DNA of 10,926 bases from Sphingomonadaceae bacterium (GTDB taxonomy: Bacteria > Pseudomonadota > Alphaproteobacteria > Sphingomonadales > Sphingomonadaceae): the NCBI GenBank assembly GCA_019245455.1, contig JAFARM010000271.1, positions 1 to 10,926 on the forward strand, read 5' to 3'. Positions 1 to 6,472 of this stretch are shown here, one piece after another. The notes under the pieces were generated by a model. It saw only the letters and a list, made by a program, of their open reading frames with translations. It did not search any database and was not told where the DNA came from. Every line of letters starts with the position of its first letter. Position 1 is the stretch's first letter. A program made the position numbers and the translations under genes.

Positions 1-461
1 CGCTCTACGGCAATGCCGGCGCGGCGGTGTTCCAGGTCAAGGCCGGCGACGCCAACCTGCCCGCACTCGTCGAGCTGTTCGGCCACGTCTGGCGCGAGCC
101 GTTCATGGTCCAGAAGTTCCTCCCCGACGTCAGCGCGGGAGACAAGCGCATCGTGCTCATCGACGGCGTCGCCACCGGAGCGATCAACCGGCGGCCGAAG
201 GCGGGCGAAATCCGCTCGAACCTCGCCGCCGGGGGGGCGGCCGAGGCGGCGGTGCTGACGCCGCGCGAGGCCGAAATCTGTGCGACGATCGGCCCAGAGC
301 TGAAGCGCCGCGGGCTGGTGTTCGTCGGCATCGACGTCATCGGCGGCTATCTGACCGAGATCAACGTCACGTCGCCAACGGGGATCGTTGCCATCGACCG
401 CTTCAACGGGACCGACACGGCCGGCGCGATCTGGGACGCGATCGAGGCGCGGGTGGGGTAG
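1..461 (+). CDS. gshB: Glutathione synthetase, C-terminal part (cut by left edge)
   Basis: ATP-dependent ligase joining gamma-glutamylcysteine and glycine to make glutathione in the cytosol. Only the last 152 codons are present; the reading frame is open from base 3 and ends at TAG 459-461. The visible part is the ATP-grasp C-terminal half: [21 protein letters not shown], then a glycine-rich segment [15 protein letters not shown] that matches the GNLAAGG loop of the family, then [20 protein letters not shown], in which the acidic and Asn residues (D, E, N) bind the Mg-ATP. The end ([11 protein letters not shown]) falls where the family normally ends, so the 3' end is intact. The gene converges with the SWIB gene across a repeat-rich gap. 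The family assignment is firm; nothing can be said about its start or promoter. Confidence 0.95.
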   Translation, partial: LYGNAGAAVFQVKAGDANLPALVELFGHVWREPFMVQKFLPDVSAGDKRIVLIDGVATGAINRRPKAGEIRSNLAAGGAAEAAVLTPREAEICATIGPELKRRGLVFVGIDVIGGYLTEINVTSPTGIVAIDRFNGTDTAGAIWDAIEARVG

Positions 462-523
462 ATATCGCCGACGTGGGCCGGCGTGGAATAGACCGACACC
501 TGGCTGCCACCACAACAACCGGG

Positions 524-653
524 GTCATGCTGGCGAGGGCCAGCATCCACGGTCCGGCAAGACGCCCGCCCCGTCGTCTCGCACCACCGTGGATGCTGGC
601 CTTCGCCAGCATGACGGCGGCGGGGTGGGATGCTCGGCTCTCGCCAGCATGAC
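524..653. repeat. Inverted repeat, REP-like family A (GTCATGCTGGCGA type)
   Basis: Arm 1 (524-552, starting GTCATGCTGGCGAGGGCCAG) and arm 2 (587-615, ending GGCCTTCGCCAGCATGAC) are reverse complements over 29 bases with one mismatch. A third, degenerate copy of arm 2 sits at 627-653, again ending CTCGCCAGCATGAC. Each arm also contains its own short hairpin (CTGGC...GCCAG), the usual build of bacterial REP/BIME elements. It lies between convergent genes, where it could help end transcription from either side; that role is inferred. Confidence 0.8.
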
Positions 654-765
654 GGGGGGTGGACAGCCCGGCCCCGCCAGCAGAACGGCAGAATGGCACT
701 TCGGTCGCAAAGCCTGGTCGCCGGCACGCCGATGGGCGATCGATCGGTCGGCACCACCCCCCATC

Positions 766-874
766 GTCATCCCCGCGAAAGCGGGGACCCATCTCCTGCG
801 GCGTTGATCAAAGGCGACCGGCCGCGAGTGACGGATCGCGCGGGAGACGGGTTCCCGCTCTCGCGGGAATGACA
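766..874. repeat. Inverted repeat, REP-like family B (GTCATCCCCGCGAAAGCGGGG type)
   Basis: Arm 1 at 766-796 begins GTCATCCCCGCGAAAGCGGG; arm 2 at 842-874 ends GCTCTCGCGGGAATGACA. They are imperfect reverse complements, each with an internal CCCGC...GCGGG hairpin, and the two arms enclose about 45 unrelated bases. The motif GTCAT-CCCGCGAAAGCGGG-ACC is a familiar intergenic repeat of proteobacterial genomes. A related element occurs at 9861-9937 in this window. Confidence 0.8.
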
Positions 875-1079
875 GGAAGAGGAACGGGCGCAGGCCGCCT
901 CGGCGGACCTGCAAGCCGGCCCCGTCGCCGCGGAGCCGCAGACCTGCCTCGACGCCGGCCGCTGCGGCAACGCCCGCGCGCCTGCCTCGGCGCAGGCCGG
1001 GGTCGGACGGGCTCGGCAAGCGTATCCCGCCGCCCGCCGGCCGGCACGCCGCGTCCGGGATCAGCCGACGATCGCTGCG

Positions 1080-1104
1080 CGCGGCCGGCCGACCCCTGGC
1101 CGCG
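1080..1104 (-). terminator. GC-rich hairpin just past the SWIB gene
   Basis: CGCGGCC at 1080-1086 can pair with GGCCGCG at 1098-1104 across an 11-base loop, starting three bases beyond the SWIB stop codon. There is no T run after it on the minus strand, so it is not a standard intrinsic terminator; it may stabilise the mRNA 3' end or be chance in GC-rich DNA. Confidence 0.2.
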
Positions 1105-1106
1105 GC

Positions 1107-1472
1107 CTATTTCAGGTGCTGTGCCAGATACTTGTTCATCTCGAACATCGTGCACTTGTCGCGGCCGAACACCTTCTTCAATTTGTCGTCGGCCAGAATC
1201 TCGCGCTTGTCCTTGGGGTTCTGCAGGTCGTGCTTGCGGATATAGTCCCACACCTTGCTGACCACCTGGCCGCGCGGCAGCATATCCTTGCCGACGATCT
1301 CGGCGAGCTCGGGCGACGGCGTCAGCGGCTTTTGCAGCGCGTCCATCTTCTTGCCCGGCTTGGGTTCGGTCGCGGCCTTGGCCTTGGCCGTCGTCTTGCC
1401 TTCGCCCGCGCTCTTCGCCGCCTTCGTCGCCGGCGCGGCCTTGGGTTTGGCGGTCTTCGGTGTCGTCGCCAT
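1107..1472 (-). CDS. SWIB-domain protein with lysine/alanine-rich N-terminal tail
   Basis: A 121-residue protein in two parts. Residues 1-42 are a low-complexity tail of Lys, Ala, Pro and Thr (11 lysines), resembling histone H1-like tails. Residues from about 45 to 121 form a SWIB/MDM2-type domain: LQKPLTPSPELAEIVG, then RGQVVSKVWDYIRKHDLQNP, then IL.DDKLKKVFG and FEMNKYLAQHL. The SWIB domain is known from eukaryotic SWI/SNF chromatin complexes; bacterial stand-alone copies are common in some groups but little studied, and in Chlamydia the domain is fused to topoisomerase I. The ATG at 1472 is preceded by GGGGAG at a spacing of 9, which supports this start. A basic tail plus this domain suggests nucleoid or DNA/protein binding, but this is inference. 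It appears to be a single-gene unit. Family assignment is strong; function unknown. Confidence 0.92.
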   Translation of the reverse strand: MATTPKTAKPKAAPATKAAKSAGEGKTTAKAKAATEPKPGKKMDALQKPLTPSPELAEIVGKDMLPRGQVVSKVWDYIRKHDLQNPKDKREILADDKLKKVFGRDKCTMFEMNKYLAQHLK

Positions 1473-1545
1473 TGCTTTCGTCTCCCCTTGTCCCCTGTCG
1501 GACCCTGCTGCAACCCGCCGTCGTTGGCGTTGTTTCAGGCCGTGA

Positions 1546-1573
1546 ACCTTAGTCCTTTTGCAGCTCTAGGCAA
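1546..1573 (-). promoter_or_regulatory. Possible sigma-70-like promoter for the SWIB gene
   Basis: On the minus strand TTGCCT (1568-1573) is followed after 16 bases by TAAGGT (1546-1551), about 75 bases before the SWIB start codon. The -35 matches TTGACA at four of six positions; the -10 is poor. It lies in the only gap between the methyltransferase and SWIB genes, so some promoter is expected here, but this one is a weak match. Confidence 0.25.
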
Positions 1574-1592
1574 TCGGCCGTGCGGCGAAGCG

Positions 1593-1635
1593 GCGTCAGC
1601 GGCAGACCGCACCCGCCGCGTCAGCGGCAGACCGC
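1593..1635. repeat. Two-copy direct repeat across the methyltransferase stop codon
   Basis: The 18-base word GCGTCAGCGGCAGACCGC occurs at 1593-1610 and again at 1618-1635, a 25-base period. The right copy contains the last codons and the stop of the methyltransferase gene (minus strand); the left copy repeats them outside the gene. It looks like a small slippage-type duplication of the gene's 3' end. Confidence 0.75.
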
Positions 1636-2286
1636 GATCGCATCGGGCAGCGCGCGCGGTTCGAAGACGGCGAGATACACGCCCTGCCCGATCGCCCGGC
1701 CGCCGGTCCGGGCATAGCCGATCGCCCCCAGCTCGCACGCCAGCAGCGCCGGCGGCGTGCCGTGGTTCAGCGTCGGCCGGTCGGCATCGACGATGGCGAT
1801 GCGCCCGCCGACCTTCAGGCTCCGCCGCAGCCGCCACAGCAGCGCATAGGGCTGGGTGATCTCGTGGTACATATGGACCATCAGCACGACGTCGACGCTG
1901 CCGGGGTCGAGCGGCACGGCGTCGGCCGCGCCGAGCAGCGGCGTCACATTGCGAAAGCGCCGGACGCGCCGCGCCAGCTTCGCCACCGTCGCCGCGTCGA
2001 TGTCCTCGGCGATGACGCGGCCGCGCGGACCGACGGCGCGCGACAGCGGCGGCTCGTAATAGCCCTCGCCCGCGCCGATGTCGGCGACCGTCCGCCCGGC
2101 GAGCAGCCCCAGCGCGGCAAGCACCGTCCGCGCTTCGCCGGCGTCGTTGCGCGCGGCTTCGTTCGACCAGCGGTCGGACACGATCGGCGCGACCGGCCGC
2201 GCCGGGGCTGGGAAGACCGGCTCGCGCGGGGGTGCCGCCCCGCCGAGCGCCACGCCGGCGGCGGCGAGGACGACGATCGCCCTCAC
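1621..2286 (-). CDS. Class I SAM-dependent methyltransferase with predicted signal peptide
   Basis: A 221-residue protein. Residues 1-18 ([18 protein letters not shown]) look like a Sec signal peptide or a single membrane anchor with no lipobox cysteine, followed by a Pro-rich stretch to about 35. The Rossmann methyltransferase core follows: motif [12 protein letters not shown] (67-77), an acidic strand end IAEDID (92-97), GAADAVPL (119-126), and [13 protein letters not shown] (131-143). The start is GTG at 2286, overlapping the infC stop as GTGA, so translation is probably coupled to infC. There is no recognisable separate Shine-Dalgarno sequence. Similar predicted-exported methyltransferases are known in proteobacteria as uncharacterised proteins; the substrate is unknown. 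SAM is not normally available in the periplasm, so either the N-terminus is not cleaved or exported, or the protein works differently from its cytosolic relatives. Confidence 0.85.
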   Translation of the reverse strand: MRAIVVLAAAGVALGGAAPPREPVFPAPARPVAPIVSDRWSNEAARNDAGEARTVLAALGLLAGRTVADIGAGEGYYEPPLSRAVGPRGRVIAEDIDAATVAKLARRVRRFRNVTPLLGAADAVPLDPGSVDVVLMVHMYHEITQPYALLWRLRRSLKVGGRIAIVDADRPTLNHGTPPALLACELGAIGYARTGGRAIGQGVYLAVFEPRALPDAIAVCR

Positions 2287-2828
2287 CGCGGGGCGATCAC
2301 CATCAGCATCTGGCGCCCCTCCATCTTGGGCAGCTGCTCGACCTTGGCATAGTCGATGGCGTCGTCGCGCACTCGCTCCAAGAGCGCCAGACCGAGCTCG
2401 CCGTGGCTCAGCTCGCGGCCGCGGAAGCGCAGGGTCAGCTTGACCTTGTCGCCCTCCTCGATGAAGCGCTGCACCGCCTTCATCTTCGTGTCGTAGTCGT
2501 GATCGTCGATGTTCGGACGCATCTTGATCTCCTTGATCTCCTGCGTCTTCTGGTTCTTGCGGGCGGCGGCGGCCTTTTTCTGCGCCTCGTACTTGAACTT
2601 GCCGACATCGAGGATCTTGCACACCGGCGGGTCGGCCCCCGGCGACACCTCGACCAGGTTCAACCCGGCCTCGTGCGCGGTGGCGATCGCTTCGCGGGTG
2701 TAGAGGACGCCCAGGTTCTCGCCGTCCTGGTCGATCACGCGCACCTTGGGCACGGTGATGAATTCGTCGTAGCGCGGGCCGTTCATCGGCGCGGGCGTGT
2801 TCTGCATTCGGCGCGGGGGCGGTGGTAT
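2283..2828 (-). CDS. infC: Translation initiation factor IF-3, probable ATA start
   Basis: IF-3 binds the 30S subunit, keeps subunits apart and checks the start codon and initiator tRNA. The protein shows the N-domain ([20 protein letters not shown], then [20 protein letters not shown], then [10 protein letters not shown]), a basic helical linker, and the C-domain ([47 protein letters not shown]). I place the start at ATA (2826-2828): AAGGAG at 2837-2842 lies 8 bases before it, and the product is 181 residues, close to the 180 of E. coli IF-3. The first ATG (2807) has no Shine-Dalgarno sequence at a usable distance. In E. coli infC starts with AUU, which IF-3 itself discriminates against, giving autoregulation; a rare start here fits that scheme by analogy. 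The usual partners rpmI and rplT are absent; a methyltransferase gene overlaps instead. Confidence 0.96.
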   Translation of the reverse strand: MPPPPRRMQNTPAPMNGPRYDEFITVPKVRVIDQDGENLGVLYTREAIATAHEAGLNLVEVSPGADPPVCKILDVGKFKYEAQKKAAAARKNQKTQEIKEIKMRPNIDDHDYDTKMKAVQRFIEEGDKVKLTLRFRGRELSHGELGLALLERVRDDAIDYAKVEQLPKMEGRQMLMVIAPR

Positions 2829-2842
2829 GGCGGCGTCTCCTT
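2826..2842 (-). promoter_or_regulatory. infC: Strong Shine-Dalgarno sequence with ATA start codon of infC
   Basis: On the minus strand the order is AAGGAG (2842-2837), eight bases, then ATA (2828-2826), in frame with infC and followed by CCACCGCCCCCGCGCCGA before the first ATG. Moving the start to that ATG would place it 29 bases from the Shine-Dalgarno sequence. No ATG, GTG or TTG lies in frame at 4-12 bases from AAGGAG. This is the site that decides the start, and probably the target of IF-3 autoregulation. Confidence 0.7.
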
Positions 2843-2906
2843 CGGCCGTGGATTCGGCTTCGTCGCCGATGTAACGCTTTTGCGGGCAAATCGGAAGGTG
2901 GGGGCC

Positions 2907-3380
2907 GTGACGAATATCGTTCGCGTCGACGATGTGGCGGAGGCGACGGGCAGCCGCTACCCGCCGCCCCACGATGCCCCCTGCGCCGCGCGCGCCGTCC
3001 GCCGCTTGGGCCTCGCCGTCGGCGTCGAGCAGTTCGGCGTCAATCTGTGCCGCCTGCCGCCGGGCGCGCACGCCAGCCTGCGGCACGCCCACAGTCACGA
3101 GGACGAGGTCGTGCTGATGCTGACGGGCGAACTCGCCCTGGTCGACAACGCCGGCGAGCGCATCGTCCGCGCCGGCGACGTCATGGGGCACCCGGCGGGC
3201 AACGGCGACGCGCACACGCTGGTCAACCGCTCGGACGCTGACGCGACCTTCCTGGCGATCGGCTCGCGGTCGGCGGACGATGTCGCCACCTACCCCGACA
3301 TCGGCATGATGACCTCGCCCGGCCGCTATGCCGGCGGCGGTTACCGGCGGGCCGACGGCGCGCCCTGGCCGGGGACTTAA
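2907..3380 (+). CDS. Cupin-domain protein
   Basis: A 157-residue single-domain cupin. The conserved beta-barrel starts at about residue 42 ([13 protein letters not shown]). Cupin motif 1 is [17 protein letters not shown] (59-75), giving candidate metal ligands H60, H62, H64 and an acidic residue (E65, D66 or E67). Motif 2 is [18 protein letters not shown] (90-107), with H103 as the remaining ligand. The tail contains [11 protein letters not shown], seen in uncharacterised cupins of this type. The start is GTG at 2907 with GGAAGG ending 8 bases upstream; an ATG is not available nearby, and the open frame that runs further upstream lies antisense to infC. The gene is divergent from infC (78 bases between start codons). 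Whether it is an enzyme or a sensor cannot be told from the sequence. Confidence 0.88.
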   Translation: MTNIVRVDDVAEATGSRYPPPHDAPCAARAVRRLGLAVGVEQFGVNLCRLPPGAHASLRHAHSHEDEVVLMLTGELALVDNAGERIVRAGDVMGHPAGNGDAHTLVNRSDADATFLAIGSRSADDVATYPDIGMMTSPGRYAGGGYRRADGAPWPGT

Positions 3381-3406
3381 CGCGGTCGCGGCGCTTCCTA
3401 CATTGG
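3376..3406 (+). promoter_or_regulatory. Candidate heat-shock (sigma-32, RpoH) promoter for hslVU
   Basis: CTTA (3376-3379), 17 bases, then CCTACATTGG (3397-3406). The alphaproteobacterial RpoH consensus as I recall it is CTTG-N17/18-CYTATNTNNG, so there is one mismatch in each box and the spacing fits. The -35 overlaps the cupin stop codon. Transcription would begin near 3412-3416, about 30 bases before the hslV start chosen here. HslVU is a classic heat-shock protease, so the match is functionally sensible. Confidence 0.55.
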
Positions 3407-3442
3407 GGTCACACACCCTCTTTGTACGAAAGCAACCAACAC

Positions 3443-3994
3443 TTGAGCGATTTCCCCGACTGGCACGGCACGACGATCGTGTCCGTGCGCAAGGATGGCC
3501 GCGTCACCGTCGCCGGCGACGGCCAGGTGACGATGGGCCAGACGGTGATGAAGGCCAATGCCAAGAAGGTCCGCCGACTCGGCAGCGACGGTCACGTCGT
3601 CGCCGGGTTCGCCGGTGCCACCGCCGACGCCTTCACCCTGTTCGAGCGGCTCGAGGCCAAGCTCGAACGCTACCCCGGCCAGCTGACGCGCGCCGCGGTC
3701 GAGCTCGCCAAGGACTGGCGCACCGATCGCTACCTGCGCCGATTGGAGGCGATGATGATCGTCGCCGACAAGGGTGCGACGCTGATCCTGACCGGTACCG
3801 GCGACGTGCTCGAACCCGCCGACGGCATCGCCGCGATCGGGTCGGGGGGCAACTTCGCGCTCGCCGCCGCCCGCGCGCTGGCGTCGGTGCCGAGCGACCT
3901 CGACGCGGAAGGCATCTGCCGCCGGGCGATGGCGGTCGCCGCCGACATCTGCGTCTACACCAACACCAATCTTACCGTGGAATCGATCGGATGA
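3443..3994 (+). CDS. hslV: ATP-dependent protease subunit HslV (peptidase)
   Basis: The proteolytic subunit of HslVU (ClpQY), a cytosolic double-ring threonine protease related to the proteasome beta subunit. The chosen product is 183 residues beginning [16 protein letters not shown]: a nine-residue propeptide is removed to expose the catalytic Thr10 (the TT after WHG). GDGQVTMGQ and the basic AKKVRRLG helix with the active-site lysine region follow, then [17 protein letters not shown] and, near the end, [16 protein letters not shown]. The start is probably TTG at 3443, with a weak GAAAG 10 bases upstream and agreement with the predicted transcript start; an in-frame TTG at 3422 would add seven residues and cannot be excluded. 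There is no ATG before the catalytic threonine. The stop overlaps the hslU start by four bases (ATGA), indicating coupled translation. Confidence 0.95.
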   Translation: MSDFPDWHGTTIVSVRKDGRVTVAGDGQVTMGQTVMKANAKKVRRLGSDGHVVAGFAGATADAFTLFERLEAKLERYPGQLTRAAVELAKDWRTDRYLRRLEAMMIVADKGATLILTGTGDVLEPADGIAAIGSGGNFALAAARALASVPSDLDAEGICRRAMAVAADICVYTNTNLTVESIG

Positions 3995-5430
3995 GCTTGA
4001 ACGACAGCGCCGCCGTCGGCGGGCCCCCTCCGTCGGCTTCGCCGCCACCTCCCCCGGAGGGGGAGGATCGCCGCGCCGCCACCAGTTCCTCCCCCTCCGG
4101 GGGAGGTGGCGCGCGCAGCGCGACGGAGGGGGCCGGCCTCGACGCCTTGACCCCCGCCGCGACCGTCGCGGCGCTCGACCGCTTCATCGTCGGCCAGGCC
4201 GAAGCCAAGCGCGCCGTCGCCGTCGCGCTGCGTAACCGCTGGCGGCGGCAGCGCCTCGGCGAGGACCTGCGCGACGAGGTCAACCCGAAGAACATCCTGA
4301 TGATCGGCCCGACCGGCTGCGGCAAGACCGAGATCAGCCGCCGGCTGGCCAAGCTCGCCCAGGCCCCGTTCCTCAAGATCGAGGCGACCAAGTTCACCGA
4401 GGTCGGCTATGTCGGCCGCGACGTCGACTCGATCGTCCGCGACCTGGTCGAGGAATCGATCCGCCTGGTCCGCGAGAGCAAGCGCGCCGGTGTCAAGGAC
4501 AAGGCCGAGGAGGCGGCCGAGGCGCGGCTGCTCGACGTGCTGGTCGGCAAGGACGCGAGCGAGGCGACCCGCGCCGCCTTCCGCCAGCGTTTCCGCGACG
4601 GGCACCTCGCCGGGCGCGAGGTCGAGATCGAGGTCGCCGACAGTGGGCCGTCGTTCGAGCTGCCGGGAATGCAGCCGGGGCAGGTCGGCATGATCAACCT
4701 CGGCGAGATGTTCGGCAAGGCGATGGGCAAGACCAAGCGCCGCAAGATGAGCGTCGAGAGCGCGTGGGAGGTGCTCGTCGCCGAGGAGAGCGACAAGCGC
4801 CTCGACAGCGACGACATCAATCGCGAGGCGGTGCGCAGCGCCGAGCAGAACGGCATCGTCTTCCTCGACGAGATCGACAAGATCGCCGTCAGCGACGCCC
4901 GCGGCGGCTCGGTCAGCCGCGAGGGCGTCCAGCGCGATCTGCTGCCGCTGATCGAGGGCACGACGGTCGCGACCAAGTACGGCCCGGTCAAGACCGACCA
5001 CATCCTGTTCATTGCCAGCGGAGCATTCCACGTCTCGAAGCCCGCCGACCTGCTCCCCGAGCTGCAGGGTCGCCTGCCGATCCGCGTCGAGCTGAAGGGG
5101 CTGACCAAGGCCGACTTCGTCCACATCCTGTCCGACACCCACGCCTCGCTGATCCGCCAGTACACGGCGCTGCTGGCGACCGAGGGGGTGCGGCTGGAGT
5201 TCACCGCCGACGGCATCGAGGCGATCGCGGCGACGGCGGCGCAGGTCAACGACGCGGTCGAGAACATCGGCGCGCGGCGGCTGCAGACGATCTGCGAGAA
5301 GCTGCTCGAGGGCCTGAGCTTCGACGCCAGCGAGCGCGGCGGCGAGACGGTCGTCGTCGACGCCGCCTATGTCGAACGCGAACTCGGCGACATCGCGCGC
5401 AACACCGACCTGTCGAAGTTCATCCTGTAG
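3991..5430 (+). CDS. hslU: ATP-dependent protease ATPase subunit HslU, with N-terminal repeat-derived insert
   Basis: The AAA+ unfoldase that feeds proteins into HslV. The product is 479 residues; E. coli HslU has 443. Residues 11-48 are encoded by a palindromic repeat ([14 protein letters not shown]..., then SSSPSGGGG) and account for the extra length. The normal protein resumes at [20 protein letters not shown] (50-69). Walker A is GPTGCGKT (106-113), the pore loop GYVGRD (139-144), the I-domain about 150-285, Walker B IVFLDEID (289-296), and the sensor-2/arginine segment NIGARRLQT (425-433). The C-terminus DLSKFIL is the tail that inserts into HslV, so the gene is complete and all key residues are present. 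Start ATG 3991 overlaps the hslV stop. Identification is certain; whether the insert affects assembly is unknown. Confidence 0.97.
   Translation: MSLNDSAAVGGPPPSASPPPPPEGEDRRAATSSSPSGGGGARSATEGAGLDALTPAATVAALDRFIVGQAEAKRAVAVALRNRWRRQRLGEDLRDEVNPKNILMIGPTGCGKTEISRRLAKLAQAPFLKIEATKFTEVGYVGRDVDSIVRDLVEESIRLVRESKRAGVKDKAEEAAEARLLDVLVGKDASEATRAAFRQRFRDGHLAGREVEIEVADSGPSFELPGMQPGQVGMINLGEMFGKAMGKTKRRKMSVESAWEVLVAEESDKRLDSDDINREAVRSAEQNGIVFLDEIDKIAVSDARGGSVSREGVQRDLLPLIEGTTVATKYGPVKTDHILFIASGAFHVSKPADLLPELQGRLPIRVELKGLTKADFVHILSDTHASLIRQYTALLATEGVRLEFTADGIEAIAATAAQVNDAVENIGARRLQTICEKLLEGLSFDASERGGETVVVDAAYVERELGDIARNTDLSKFIL
4021..4134. repeat. Palindromic repeat inserted in frame within hslU
   Basis: Left arm 4022-4067 (GGCCCCCTCCGTC..., hairpin GGCTTCGCC, CACCTCCCCCGGAGGGGGAGG) and right arm 4085-4134 (CCTCCCCCTCCGGGGGAGG, TGGCGCGCGCAGCGCGAC, GGAGGGGGCC) are near-perfect reverse complements apart from the small inner hairpin. 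Each arm holds a nested CCTCCCCC/GGGGGAGG hairpin. The element spans 114 bases, or 38 codons, so it keeps the hslU frame; removing it joins [10 protein letters not shown] to [12 protein letters not shown] sequence, a normal HslU start. The build resembles the intergenic repeat at 6951-7076. Confidence 0.85.
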
Positions 5431-5496
5431 CGGCGGCCTTCGCGCGTCTGTCGGATGAGAAGGCCTCCGCGCCCTCTCCCGCGTGCGGGATGGGAG

Positions 5497-5535
5497 CGCG
5501 CTCACGGACGAACCGCTGTCCTACACGCGTTTTTT
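5497..5535 (+). terminator. Possible terminator after hslU
   Basis: CGCG (5497-5500) and GGAC (5506-5509) can pair with GTCC (5518-5521) and CGCG (5526-5529), making an interrupted hairpin directly followed by six T (5530-5535). The stem is weak and sits 67 bases past the hslU stop. It is the only T run in the 268-base gap between convergent hslU and cysH. The rest of that gap (5431-5698) shows a small TCCCGC/GCGGGA hairpin near 5477-5490 and no gene. Confidence 0.35.
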
Positions 5536-5698
5536 CGGGCAGGGTGGCGAAATGACCGGCCCGCGCCCTGTCCTCTCTCCTTGTTCGAACCACAGCGGCT
5601 CGGTGGGAGGAGGGGCCAGGGGGTGCGTACCGCTACCTTCGTCAACTTCCGGTTGCACCGATGTACCGCTGCGGTTGGTCGTGGGTCGGTCGGGCGGT

Positions 5699-6472
5699 TC
5701 AGAACGCCGGGTCGTGGCTGCCGTGGATGCCGCACTCGGTCTTGTCCCAGCCGCGCCAGCGGCCGGAACGGGGGTCCTCGCCGGGCTTGACCGTCGTCGT
5801 ACAGGGGACGCAGCCGACGCTGGCAAAGCCCTGCGCCTCGAGCGGGTGGCGCGGCAGGTCGTGGTCGGCGAAGTAGGCGTCGAGCGCCGCCTTGTCCCAG
5901 TCGGCGAGCGGGTTGAGCTTCAGCTTGCCCTCGTCGGGTTCGAAGCGCGGCAGGGCGGCGCGGGTCTTCGCCTGAAAGCCCTTGCGGCCCGACAGCCAGG
6001 CGTCGAAGGGGCCGAGCGCGCGGCGCAGCGGCTCGACCTTGCGGATCGCGCAGCAGCCGTCGGGGTCGAAGCTCCAGCGCAGGCTCGTCTTGTCGCGCGC
6101 GGCGATGGCGTACGGATCGGGACGGACCACGCGCAGATCGGTCAGCCCAAGCCTTTCGGCGAGTTCGTCGCGGTAGGCGAGCGTTTCGCCGAACATCTTC
6201 TGGGTGTTGACGAAGATCACCGGCACGGTCTTGTCGACCTGCGCCACGAGGTGGAGGAGCACCGCCGACTCCGCGCCGAACGACGACACGACGGCGACGC
6301 GCCCGGCGAGTTCCGTGAGCATCGCGGCGAGCATCTCGCGCGTCGGGGTCGTCGCGAAGCGCGCGTTCAGCGCCGCCGCGTCGGCCTCGGTGAACGCCGG
6401 GGCAAGGTCGATGACGTCGTGCCGGCGCAGCGCCTCAGCCCCCGCGCTGCGCTGCAGCGCCGACCTAGCCAT
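5699..6472 (-). CDS. cysH: APS/PAPS reductase, 4Fe-4S type (assimilatory)
   Basis: Reduces adenylyl-sulfate (or phosphoadenylyl-sulfate) to sulfite in cysteine biosynthesis. The 257-residue protein has the adenosine-phosphosulfate loop SSFGAESA (63-70), VIFVNTQKMFGETLAY (85-100), and two cysteine pairs, CC at 140-141 and CVPC at 221-224, that bind a 4Fe-4S cluster. This pattern points to the APS-using form rather than the cluster-free PAPS reductase of E. coli. The catalytic cysteine is Cys247 in KTECGIH near the C-terminus. GRKGFQAKTRA (162-172) is the conserved substrate-binding segment. ATG 6472 overlaps the end of the DUF934 gene by eight bases, so translation is probably coupled; no good Shine-Dalgarno sequence is seen. 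Last gene of the operon. Substrate preference is inferred from the cysteines. Confidence 0.95.
   Translation of the reverse strand: MARSALQRSAGAEALRRHDVIDLAPAFTEADAAALNARFATTPTREMLAAMLTELAGRVAVVSSFGAESAVLLHLVAQVDKTVPVIFVNTQKMFGETLAYRDELAERLGLTDLRVVRPDPYAIAARDKTSLRWSFDPDGCCAIRKVEPLRRALGPFDAWLSGRKGFQAKTRAALPRFEPDEGKLKLNPLADWDKAALDAYFADHDLPRHPLEAQGFASVGCVPCTTTVKPGEDPRSGRWRGWDKTECGIHGSHDPAF

Larger units (their letters stand above)
462..1106. other. Gene-free region with palindromic repeats between gshB and the SWIB gene
   Basis: These 645 bases lie between two convergent genes. I find no open frame with protein-like composition; the frames that are open here are arginine/proline/alanine-rich, as expected of GC-rich non-coding DNA. 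The left part (524-653) and the middle (766-874) hold two different inverted-repeat families, listed separately. The right part (about 875-1079) is very GC-rich with short repeated words such as GACCTGC, and I see no gene, RNA or clear promoter in it. Confidence 0.7.

Noticed and set aside
524..874. A CRISPR array
   Set aside because: The repeats are inverted, belong to two families and lack regular spacers.
659..1261. A plus-strand gene in the gshB-SWIB gap
   Set aside because: Arg/Pro-rich, runs through repeat 766-874 and into the antisense of the SWIB gene; no motif or good ribosome site.
2287..2889. Upstream extension of the methyltransferase frame
   Set aside because: It overlaps infC in another frame, and the part before the GTG at 2286 is Arg-rich shadow sequence; the signal-like N-terminus begins at that GTG.
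2232..2906. Long upstream extension of the cupin frame
   Set aside because: It runs antisense to infC; the GTG at 2907 with GGAAGG upstream gives a normal cupin.
3955..5505. A long open frame antisense to hslU
   Set aside because: It is a GC-skewed shadow of hslU, Leu/Asp/Arg-rich with no family motif; HslU on the plus strand is certain.
5580..5595. GTTCGAACC resembling a tRNA T-loop
   Set aside because: No acceptor, D or anticodon arms can be folded around it and no flanking T-stem pairs.
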